Position numbers and translations under genes: made by a program
Assembly (NCBI RefSeq): GCF_008064665.1
Contig: NZ_VRZA01000004.1
Location: forward strand, 62,001-126,000
Source: Parahaliea maris
GTDB lineage: Bacteria > Pseudomonadota > Gammaproteobacteria > Pseudomonadales > Halieaceae
Length of the DNA stretch: 64,000 nucleotides
Direction: 5' to 3'
In this document: piece by piece, positions 44,620 through 51,786 of the stretch
Position numbering within the stretch: the first letter of the stretch is position 1
Layout: each line of letters starts with the position of its first letter
The notes under the pieces: model-generated
Told to the model about the DNA's origin: nothing
The model's database searches: none
The model's input: only the letters and a program-made list of their open reading frames with translations

Positions 44620-46095
44620 ATGACTAACGGACCAGTACTTTCAAAAAGCCGATTCATGGCGGGGCACCAGTGCCCGCTCCAGCTGTGGCTGAAAGTGAAT
44701 GAGAAGAATGCGCCTGAGCTTGAGGTTGATGAAGTTGCACGGGCACGCATGGATAGCGGCACCCGGGTGGGTAATGTCGCCAGAGATTACTATCCAGGCG
44801 GCCTGCTCATCGAAGGCGAGCGATATGAGTACGAAAAGAAGTGTGCGTTGACTCGAGAGGCGATAGCCGCAGGCGCCAGCGTGATTTACGAGGCTGCCTT
44901 CAAGCATGAAAACACCTTTGTTGCTATCGACATACTTTCGCTTGAGGCAGATGGATGGGTGATTCGGGAAGTGAAGTCCTCCACGAGTGTCAAAGACGAG
45001 CATATCCCTGACATTGCTGTTCAGCTGATGACCGCCAGAGCAGCAGGGCTGCAGGTTGCACGCGCGGAGGTGGTATACCTGAACAGGGATTGCAAGTATC
45101 CCGACCTGTCCAACTTGTTTGCTTCCGAAGACGTCACCTCCAGGGCGGAGGCCTTGCTGGGTGATTTGGCAGAGCTGGAGCAGAGACTTCAATTGGTCAT
45201 GATTCAAGAGAAACCGGAGATCGAGCCTGGCCAACATTGTGATTCTCCGCGAGACTGCCCTTTCAAAGGACGTTGCCTACCGGAACTGCCTGAACATCAC
45301 GTCAGTACCCTGTATAGACTGGGTAAGGACAAGGCGCGCAGCCTGGTAGCCCAAGGAGTACAAACCGTCGATCAGATCGGGGCTGATGTGAAACTCAGCG
45401 CCACGGCGGCGAGGCAGGTCGATTCAGTCCGTGCTAATCAGGTAATCATAGAGCCGGGCCTGACGGATGGATTGAGCACTCTGTCCTTCCCGGCTGCGTT
45501 CCTGGATTTTGAGACCGTGTCCATGGCAATACCTGCTTGGGATGGGTGTAGCCCGTACACCCAGGTTCCCGTTCAGTTCAGCTGCCATGTGATGGCCGCT
45601 GATGGGGCTATAGAACACTATGAATGGCTGGCTGTGCCTGGAGGCGACCCGCGGCCGGACCTTGCCAAAGCACTGGTGAACGCCTGTGACGGCGCGGCCT
45701 CAGTGATTGCCTACAACGCGGGATTTGAAAGGTCTTGCATTAAGGGGCTGGTTAATATTTGCCCGGAGCTTGAGGGCGAGCTAGTCACTATTGCAGACAA
45801 ACTGGTAGATCTTCTCCCAATCGTGAGAAACAACGTCTACCACCCCCAATTCCATGGCAGCTTCAGCATTAAATCGGTCCTGCCGGCGTTGGTGCCTGGT
45901 GCCGGGTACGCAGATTTGGAGGTCGCCTCAGGGGACGTCGCTGCGCTCAAGTTAGAGCAAATGATGCTAGGAGAGCTCGAGGGGAGTACTGGCGAACTCA
46001 GGGAGGCACTCTTGAAATACTGTGAGACGGATACATACGCCATGGTAGAACTCTACCGGAGGCTTCTGGAGATTGCTGATCAGGCCGCGGCCTGA
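44620..46095 (+). CDS. DUF2779 protein: Cas4/RecB-like nuclease plus DEDD-like domain
   Basis: 491 residues from MTNGPVLSKSRFMAGHQCP, chosen because AAGGAG lies six bases upstream; an upstream TTG overlapping the previous stop is less likely. The N-terminal half resembles Cas4/RecB-type PD-(D/E)XK enzymes (VAIDILSLEADGWVIREVKS, then VQLMTARAAGL) with cysteines that could hold an iron-sulfur cluster (HQCP; HCDSPRDCPFKGRC). The C-terminal half is the DUF2779 domain with LDFETVSMAIPAWDG, like the first motif of DEDD exonucleases. Two nuclease folds in one chain suggest nucleic-acid degradation. Confidence 0.82.
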   Translation: MTNGPVLSKSRFMAGHQCPLQLWLKVNEKNAPELEVDEVARARMDSGTRVGNVARDYYPGGLLIEGERYEYEKKCALTREAIAAGASVIYEAAFKHENTFVAIDILSLEADGWVIREVKSSTSVKDEHIPDIAVQLMTARAAGLQVARAEVVYLNRDCKYPDLSNLFASEDVTSRAEALLGDLAELEQRLQLVMIQEKPEIEPGQHCDSPRDCPFKGRCLPELPEHHVSTLYRLGKDKARSLVAQGVQTVDQIGADVKLSATAARQVDSVRANQVIIEPGLTDGLSTLSFPAAFLDFETVSMAIPAWDGCSPYTQVPVQFSCHVMAADGAIEHYEWLAVPGGDPRPDLAKALVNACDGAASVIAYNAGFERSCIKGLVNICPELEGELVTIADKLVDLLPIVRNNVYHPQFHGSFSIKSVLPALVPGAGYADLEVASGDVAALKLEQMMLGELEGSTGELREALLKYCETDTYAMVELYRRLLEIADQAAA

Positions 46096-46099
46096 TCAG
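46076..46099. repeat. 24-bp perfect palindrome over the DUF2779 stop codon
   Basis: Arms of 12 bases (CTGATCAGGCCG and its complement) meet without a loop and include the stop codon. There is no T tract. It may act as a 3' stabilising structure or a protein site. Confidence 0.6.
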
Positions 46100-46471
46100 A
46101 AAATGAACTACCCCAGCGTAGGTGGGGCCAATAACCTGCGCTGCCGTGCCACGCCCTTGGTTGGCCCTGGTTAGGGTGTTGATGGGCGATAGCATTGTGA
46201 TGATGCTTATGATGAAGGTGGTGAAGTGTGCTGTGATTATGGCTGGTAGGTTCCAGTCAGAAAGCTAATCGGTGTGCAGCGCTATAAGCCACCGTGATTC
46301 ATGGTGAGCGGTTGACGGCCGGGAAAGACCGGCAAATTGTCCAACTGAAGACCTCCACGAGCGAGCGGCAGTTACAGTGATGAGTCTGTCCGGAAGCAGA
46401 GTACAGGCAATGGATGCTGCTCGTAGAACGGCTGCCCTTTGATCGCAGGTTTCTGGATCGCCAAATAGTTA
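46096..46471. other. Convergent gap between DUF2779 and integrase genes
   Basis: About 375 bp without a convincing frame. A CCCCA / TGGGG hairpin lies at 46111-46127. The rest shows no repeat or RNA gene I can recognise; it may contain decayed coding sequence. Confidence 0.4.
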
Positions 46472-47767
46472 TCATGAGAATACTGCCAGAATCGACTGCT
46501 CCTTTTTAGCCGGGCAGAGGTGCGCATAGACCTGGGTGGTCTTCACGTCCGTGTGCCCCATCAGATCCCGGATTTGCAGAATGCTCACGCCGTCGATGGC
46601 GAGCCAACTGCCAAATGTGTGGCGCAGATCCTTAAATCTGAAATCATTCAGCTCAGCCTCTTTCAAGACGGATCGCCAGGCTTTGGAGATATTGTCCAGT
46701 CTTCCCCCCGTTTTCGGGCTCTTGAAGACTCGTCCGGACGTACCATGCTGGCGGCCCCATTGTTCCAGAACGTTCTTCACAGTGGGTGACATCGGCACGA
46801 CGACCGGCTGAGGATTCTCAGCCTGGTGGCTGGTCTTGTTGCGGATTTTACGTATCTGGTTGTTGGCAAAGTCAACGTGCTCCCAATGGAGGTCGAAAAT
46901 ATCCCCCATATCAAACCCGGTGTGGTAGGCGAGCACAACGATCGGGGTCACATGGTCCGGGTAATCCTGATCAGAATAGGGCTCCAGCCGTTTCTTTTTG
47001 TGGTTGCGGCTGGATTGCCATTCCACATAGCGAGCTCTCTTGTCCTTAAGTTCCTTATCACGCTCCTCAAGCGCAGACAGTAGTTGTATTTCTTCCTCTC
47101 GGGTGAGATATCGGACCTTGGGCGGGTTCACCTTTTCATTGATTTTTCGCTTGAGAGAATAATTCTGTAGCTCGAAACGATCGATCAGCTTGTAGTGCTT
47201 CAGGGCCGTATTGATACACGCCTTCAGGTAGGTGTAAATCCGTTTGATCCGGGCAAAGGTGACGTTTCGACCGCGAGAGCTGCGCCATTGTTCGATGTCA
47301 CGGCTGTCGATTTGATCGATGGGTTTGTCCTTGAGGAATTCGAACTCCCGCTTCAGGGTTTTTACCATCTCAGCCCCGGTGACGCTGTGTTCCAGCGCAT
47401 AAGGCGAGTAGTAGTTGTCGATGTAGTTGAATAGATGAAGGTGAGCGTCGTTTGCCTCTCCGGCGTCTAGTGCTTCCTGTTCCCGTACCGCTCGCCTAGC
47501 GGCCCTTAGATCAATGCCTTTTGCCACCTCGCCAGCCTTGATGGCTGCGGCATCCCGGGCGTCCGCCAGCGATAAAATCGACGCGTTCCCAATGGGCTCC
47601 TCGAGGACGCGGCTGCTACCTGAAGGACGGTATCGGTAATAGAAATATTTGCCGCCATTGGGGCTGACTTTCAGTACCAGCCCCGGGGTTTGGCTGTCTG
47701 TCACCAGGTAGCGCTTTGCCTTGGGCTTCAGGTTTTTGATGATTGTGGCGTTGAGTTTTTGGGACAT
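46472..47767 (-). CDS. Site-specific tyrosine integrase (P4-like) of the island
   Basis: 431 residues. N-terminal DUF4102-type arm-binding domain (LNATIIKNLKPKAKRYLVTD, GLVLKVSPNGGKYFYYRYR), core-binding domain (about 110-215), then the catalytic domain with FRFKDLRHTFGSWL (His-x-x-Arg), LMGHTDVKTTQVYAHL (His and Tyr nucleophile). The position of the first catalytic Arg reads HTGFDMGDIFDLHW, so the usual TG-x-R is Asp here. It sits beside attR, reading inward, and most likely catalysed insertion at tRNA-Asp. Confidence 0.92.
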   Translation of the reverse strand: MSQKLNATIIKNLKPKAKRYLVTDSQTPGLVLKVSPNGGKYFYYRYRPSGSSRVLEEPIGNASILSLADARDAAAIKAGEVAKGIDLRAARRAVREQEALDAGEANDAHLHLFNYIDNYYSPYALEHSVTGAEMVKTLKREFEFLKDKPIDQIDSRDIEQWRSSRGRNVTFARIKRIYTYLKACINTALKHYKLIDRFELQNYSLKRKINEKVNPPKVRYLTREEEIQLLSALEERDKELKDKRARYVEWQSSRNHKKKRLEPYSDQDYPDHVTPIVVLAYHTGFDMGDIFDLHWEHVDFANNQIRKIRNKTSHQAENPQPVVVPMSPTVKNVLEQWGRQHGTSGRVFKSPKTGGRLDNISKAWRSVLKEAELNDFRFKDLRHTFGSWLAIDGVSILQIRDLMGHTDVKTTQVYAHLCPAKKEQSILAVFS

Positions 47768-47804
47768 TTAGATGGGCCTCTGAATCGCAATTATAGGCCT
47801 AAGA

Positions 47805-47855
47805 GAAAGGCTGTCTCAAGTTCCGTGTTTTCCACGGTGACACAATAGCCACACA
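47805..47855 (+). repeat. Right internal end repeat (possible integrase arm site)
   Basis: 51 bp matching 18468-18518, with 19 identical bases at the end. It lies between the integrase start codon and attR, ending 148 bp before attR. The same orientation at both ends fits arm-type binding sites or an integrase promoter repeat. Confidence 0.65.
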
Positions 47856-48003
47856 AATATGGCGCATTTTGACGGGCTCTCCGGAACAGAAAAGTACAGG
47901 GCCGGACAAGAAGGAACATTATAAGATGCTGAAAAATATAATATAAATTGAATATTTTAAATTTTGAGACTGAAATCAAAAACAAGGGAAAGGTGGCATT
48001 TTT

Positions 48004-48051
48004 GGCCTGTCACGCCGGAGGTCGCGGGTTCGAGTCCCGTCCGGTCCGCCA
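48004..48051 (+). repeat. attR: 48-bp partial copy of tRNA-Asp
   Basis: Identical to the last 48 bases of tRNA-Asp (18372-18419), without the 5' half of the gene, so no functional tRNA is made here. The sequence after it is the original downstream region of tRNA-Asp. Confidence 0.95.
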
Positions 48052-48061
48052 CATACAAAAG

Positions 48062-48087
48062 AAACCGCCCCTGAGGCGGTTTTTTTG
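48062..48087 (+). terminator. Original terminator of the tRNA-Asp transcript
   Basis: Stem AAACCGCC / GGCGGTTT with loop CCTGA and a run of T, 11 bp after the attR copy of the tRNA end. Before insertion it would have stood directly behind tRNA-Asp; it is now 29.6 kb away. Confidence 0.88.
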
Positions 48088-48134
48088 TATGTGCAGTTCG
48101 GAATGCGGAGAGAACCCGCCGGTTCGACAAACGC
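48063..48134 (+). repeat. 72-bp direct repeat, copy 1
   Basis: Terminator plus about 48 bp of following sequence, repeated at 48262-48333 with about three differences. The 199-bp period suggests an old tandem duplication downstream of tRNA-Asp. Confidence 0.85.
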
Positions 48135-48261
48135 GTAGCGTTTGGACCGAGCGGCATTGCCGCGAGCCCGCAGGGCTGTAACACGCCAAAGCGTGGTACA
48201 GGTCAATCCCGTCCGGAGCAGTGCGCAGCACTGCAGGGAACTTGCCGGAACCCGTTGCATG

Positions 48262-48333
48262 AACCGCCCCTGAGGCGGTTTTTTTGTATGGGCAGTCCGG
48301 AATGCGGAGAGAACGCGCCGGTTCGACAAACGC
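48262..48333 (+). repeat. 72-bp direct repeat, copy 2, with second terminator
   Basis: Second copy of 48063-48134, again with stem AACCGCC / GGCGGTT, loop CCTGA and seven T. It probably also functions as a terminator. Confidence 0.85.
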
Positions 48334-48450
48334 TTGCACGAGTCCTGCATTATTGAACTGCCGTGTGCGCAACACTGCGCAAGCGCCCGCGACCGGCCTT
48401 CGAGTTGCTATCATCGCCCGCGATAAAACGATAGCCGGACGAGCCCGCCC

Positions 48451-49698
48451 ATGACCGCTGCGCCAACACCTTTCGACCCTGTCACCATCGGCCCCCTGAC
48501 GCTGCGCAACCGCTTTGTGAAATCCGGTGCCAACGAAGCCATGTGTATCGACGGCAAGCCTACCCATGCGCTGGTCCGGCATCACCGGGAACTGGCCGCG
48601 GGGGGTGTGGGGCTGACCACGGTGGCCTATATGGCCGTCGCGCCCGAGGGGCGCACGTTGCCCAACCAGATCTGGCTGCGGGAGGAAGCGCTGCCGGACC
48701 TCAGGGTTTTGACCGGGGCCGTCCACGACGAGGGTGGCGCCATCTCCGCGCAGCTTACCCACGGCGGTTCCTTCGTTACCGGCATGAAGGTCAGGGGGCG
48801 CACTATCAGCTCCAGCGGCGGGTTCAACCCGGCCGGCGCATTGAAAGGCAATTTTTTCAGCCGGTCGATGAACGCCGACGACATGACGCGGGTGACCGGG
48901 GAATTCGTACGCGCGGCCCAGCTGTGCCGCGAGGCGGGTTTCGACGCGGTGGAGCTGCACATGGGGCATGGCTATTTGTTGAACCAGTTTATTTCGCCCC
49001 TGAGCAACCGGCGCGACGACGAGTACGGCGGCAGTGCGGAAAACCGGGTGCGTTTCCCTGCGCGCGTGCTGGCCGCGGTCAAGGAAGCGGTGGGCGACGA
49101 CCTGGCCGTTATCGCCAAGCTCAGCGTTGCCGATGGATTGAGCCGGGGCACCCAGGTTGCAGACTCCATCGTCACTGCGCGCACGCTGGAGCAAGCGGGT
49201 GCCGACATGCTGGTGCTTTCGGGTGGCCGCAATGTCGAATCCACCTGGTACATGTTCGGCAGCAACATGAACCGCGAGGCGATCAGTGCGGTGCTGAAAG
49301 CCCAGGGTGAGCGCCTCACCGCGCTGATGATGAAGGCTGCCGCCTCCAGCGAGCGCAAGGTGACGTTCCGGGAACTTTACTTCCTGGAGAACTCACGCCG
49401 CATCCGGGCATCGGTACAGATTCCCCTGGCCTACGTAGGCGGGGCCAAGTCGCTCGCCAATGCCGAGCAGTTGGTGGCCGAGGGCTTCGACTGTGTGGTG
49501 ATGGCCCGCGCGCTGATTCACGACCCGGCGCTGGTTAACAAATTCCAAAGTGGTGAACTCACCGAGTCAGGCTGCGATAACTGCAATGCCTGTGTGGCCT
49601 ATATCTACCATCCGGCGGGTACGTGGTGTGTTAAAAACCCGGCCAATGACCCCGCAATGAACCGGATACCGGCTGCTGAGGTAGCTTCGCCAGAATAG
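48451..49698 (+). CDS. NADH:flavin oxidoreductase of the old yellow enzyme family
   Basis: 415 residues. FMN TIM-barrel features: IGPLTLRNRFVKSGANE at the start, AQLTHGG, and ELHMGHGYLLNQFISPLSN followed by RRDDEYGGS. The C-terminus has CDNCNACVAYIYHPAGTWC, a cysteine pattern like the iron-sulfur region of 2,4-dienoyl-CoA reductases, though the enzyme ends before any FAD/NAD module. It probably reduces an enone or unsaturated CoA ester. It is a GC-rich gene, like the left flank. Confidence 0.88.
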   Translation: MTAAPTPFDPVTIGPLTLRNRFVKSGANEAMCIDGKPTHALVRHHRELAAGGVGLTTVAYMAVAPEGRTLPNQIWLREEALPDLRVLTGAVHDEGGAISAQLTHGGSFVTGMKVRGRTISSSGGFNPAGALKGNFFSRSMNADDMTRVTGEFVRAAQLCREAGFDAVELHMGHGYLLNQFISPLSNRRDDEYGGSAENRVRFPARVLAAVKEAVGDDLAVIAKLSVADGLSRGTQVADSIVTARTLEQAGADMLVLSGGRNVESTWYMFGSNMNREAISAVLKAQGERLTALMMKAAASSERKVTFRELYFLENSRRIRASVQIPLAYVGGAKSLANAEQLVAEGFDCVVMARALIHDPALVNKFQSGELTESGCDNCNACVAYIYHPAGTWCVKNPANDPAMNRIPAAEVASPE

Positions 49699-49767
49699 CC
49701 TTGGACGATTCGCCTGTTACCTTGACCTTCAGCGCCCCTGAGCCCTGAGGCCCGGGGCTCGAATGGA

Positions 49768-50556
49768 CTAGTCACCCGCAGTGGGGGTGATGATGGATTT
49801 CACTGTGGTGTGCATCAGTAGTTGGAGTCGTTTGAGCTCTGTTCGGGGAAGGGGGGCTACCTGTATGGGGCGATCGCTCCAGGTAAGGTTGAGGGCGAGA
49901 GTCCCCAGTATCACATTCAGTAGCCAATCGGCATCAATATTCTTGACCTCCCCCCGCTCACCCCAGAATGTGAGCCAGTTCTGCAGGCGCAATCGTAACC
50001 CGGACAGGAGGCCCGTTTGCAGCTGATTCTGCCACGGGCCAATGATGGCAGTAATAAATTCGAGCCCTCCCGGGACTGAGAAATCGTACAGGAATATCCG
50101 TACCCAGGCGGGCCGGTCGGCGAACATCTCGCAAAGTTTATTGAGCGAATACTGTAGCTCTTTGTCCCAAGGTCGTGCGGTGTCCAGGCGTAACTGATCC
50201 ATAAGAACTGCGAAGAATTCCCGGGCTATCTGATCGATAACGGCTTCACGGTTGCGAAAGTGCTTGTACACCGAGGGGGGGCGTATGTCGACTGCCTCTG
50301 CCAGATCCTTGATCTGAAGATTATTTATGCCGCGCAGCGCGATGAGGCGTTCTGCCTCCTGCACCAGTCGGTACTTGGTTCCCCTGCGGTTTATGGAAGC
50401 CAGGTCCTTGCGTAGTTCTGCGTGGATAGTTTCTATCGATTCCAATGGTGATCCCTTGATCGAGCCAGTTGACAGTCGGCTTGTTGACGCCTGCTTTCGT
50501 CGGCAATTAACAAGGGTGACCGTATCACAGAATCGTTTTGAGCCTACCGTTGACAT
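49768..50556 (-). CDS. TetR-family transcriptional regulator
   Basis: 262 residues as an open frame; the first ~55 residues precede the usual TetR start, so translation may begin downstream at a non-ATG codon. The helix-turn-helix reads LIALRGINNLQIKDLAEAVD then IRPPSVYKHFRNREAVIDQI. The C-terminal helical domain is unassigned. It is divergent from a metallo-beta-lactamase-fold gene with a clear palindromic operator in between. Confidence 0.85.
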   Translation of the reverse strand: MSTVGSKRFCDTVTLVNCRRKQASTSRLSTGSIKGSPLESIETIHAELRKDLASINRRGTKYRLVQEAERLIALRGINNLQIKDLAEAVDIRPPSVYKHFRNREAVIDQIAREFFAVLMDQLRLDTARPWDKELQYSLNKLCEMFADRPAWVRIFLYDFSVPGGLEFITAIIGPWQNQLQTGLLSGLRLRLQNWLTFWGERGEVKNIDADWLLNVILGTLALNLTWSDRPIQVAPLPRTELKRLQLLMHTTVKSIITPTAGD

Positions 50557-50560
50557 TAAA

Positions 50561-50597
50561 GGCTAATCAGAGTAGCTTACGGCTAATCAAATTAGCC
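50561..50597. promoter_or_regulatory. Operator for the adjacent TetR regulator
   Basis: GGCTAATCAAATTAGCC (50581-50597) is a perfect inverted repeat with 7-bp arms. A second, degenerate copy GGCTAATCAGAGTAGC starts at 50561, exactly 20 bp away (two helical turns). The pair lies just upstream of the tetR start and before the MBL-fold gene. Confidence 0.78.
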
Positions 50598-50668
50598 TTC
50601 AGGATCAAAAACTGCAGGTTGGGAAGTTGAAGTAGAGAAGAGGTGCCAATGTGGGGAGGGTTACGCGA

Positions 50669-51691
50669 ATGTTCCAGTCGAGTGTTTTGTACCTGCTGCT
50701 CGTTGTACTCGGGGGGAGGTATGCCTTCGCTGATGTAGCGGTGCCAGTTTCTCCCCCGCTATGGAGTGGTTTTGAGGCGGATTTCGGCAAGGTCGATGCT
50801 GGCTGCGCACCCGTATCACCGGTGACTGAAACACCTGCTGGTTGGTTTCAGGTGCAGAAACTACCCGGTGGAATCTATGGCTTCATGGAGCATGGACACT
50901 CGGAAATGGTGAACAGCTTTCTGATACCGGGTGCTGCCAAAGACGTGCTGTATGACACCGGGATGGGTATCGCGAGCATCCGTGAAGCCATCGACTTCGT
51001 CCGTGCGCGAGAGGGACTTCCGAGTAATCCAATCATGGTTATCAACAGCCATGCGCATCTGGATCACGTGGGAGGGAACAGGGAATTTGAATCCGTGCAC
51101 GTTTTCAAAGACCCGTGGACAACCGATGTACTTGGGAAGGGAATCCAGCCGGGAACATGGACGGCGTACTACGCCGCGCTGCTTCCCCCTCCTGCACCGC
51201 GACCGCCAGCCGGGTTCGACCCTGCACTGCAAAATGTACCTCCACTTGCATGGTCAAAACTCCGCTATCTGGAGCCGGGTCAGCGAATCGACCTGGGTAA
51301 CAAAGTGCTGCGAGTCCTGAAGACCACAAGCCACACCAGCGCAGACGTGGTCCTCTATGAGGAAGCGGGGAACGTGCTGTTCACCGGTGACGCATTTACG
51401 CCCATAGCGTTTCTGGCAAACAACCTGAAGCAGTTCGAGCGGGATGTTACTGCTCTTGCAGAGCTTCCATTGAATTGCCATTTCAATACGCATGGACCGC
51501 TTGTCATAAATACCGCGTGGTTGAAAAGGGTCAGCGAGGCCATGCGCGCGATCAACGAAGGCGACTATCTCGAGAGTACGACTGATCTCTTCGGACTGGC
51601 GTTGCCGACCTACGCACACGGGGATGTTCACAGGATAGTCGATGCCAGGAAATTACTCTCAAGCTATCCAGAAGCTCCGGGAGCTCAATAA
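50669..51691 (+). CDS. Secreted metallo-beta-lactamase-fold hydrolase
   Basis: 340 residues from the ATG at 50669, with GGGAGGG eight bases upstream. Signal peptide MFQSSVLYLLLVVLGGRYAF precedes the mature part. The zinc motif INSHAHLDHVGGN (about 124-136), TSHTSADVVLY, VLFTGDAF and the late His in FNTHGPL complete an MBL-fold site. Substrate unknown; lactone, ester or sulfate cleavage in the periplasm is plausible. It starts the probable operon with a TonB receptor and acyl-CoA synthetase. Confidence 0.85.
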   Translation: MFQSSVLYLLLVVLGGRYAFADVAVPVSPPLWSGFEADFGKVDAGCAPVSPVTETPAGWFQVQKLPGGIYGFMEHGHSEMVNSFLIPGAAKDVLYDTGMGIASIREAIDFVRAREGLPSNPIMVINSHAHLDHVGGNREFESVHVFKDPWTTDVLGKGIQPGTWTAYYAALLPPPAPRPPAGFDPALQNVPPLAWSKLRYLEPGQRIDLGNKVLRVLKTTSHTSADVVLYEEAGNVLFTGDAFTPIAFLANNLKQFERDVTALAELPLNCHFNTHGPLVINTAWLKRVSEAMRAINEGDYLESTTDLFGLALPTYAHGDVHRIVDARKLLSSYPEAPGAQ

Positions 51692-51786
51692 GTACAGGGC
51701 AGTTACACGAACGGGAGCTGAAAACAGGGTTTATCCGTTAAGCGTATTTGAAACACAAATATATAAAAGCAAGTGGAGTAGAAATT

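Larger units (their letters stand above)
18372..48051. mobile_element. Genomic island integrated at tRNA-Asp
   Basis: A region of ~29.7 kb between 48-bp direct repeats, with a P4-type integrase at the right end reading inwards, 51-bp internal end repeats, an AlpA-like gene, ICE-type ParB, DUF2857 and integrase genes, and a large defence-like cargo. No relaxase, coupling protein or type IV secretion gene is present, so it could move only by integrase action, mobilisation or transduction. Much of the cargo is visibly less GC-rich than the left flank. Confidence 0.93.
48052..48450. other. Intergenic region right of the island
   Basis: About 400 bp without a supported gene. It holds the displaced tRNA terminator (48062-48087), two copies of a 72-bp repeat, a GCAGTGC / GCACTGC hairpin near 48218-48234, and at 48207-48216 the words TCCCGTCCGG, also found in the tRNA-Asp T-arm/acceptor. 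The promoter for the OYE gene should lie at its right end. Confidence 0.5.

Noticed and set aside
48010-49194. A 394-codon minus-strand frame opposite the OYE gene
   Set aside because: It is antisense to a clearly conserved flavoenzyme and starts within attR sequence; low-complexity Arg/Gly/Pro-type composition marks it as a shadow of GC-rich coding DNA.
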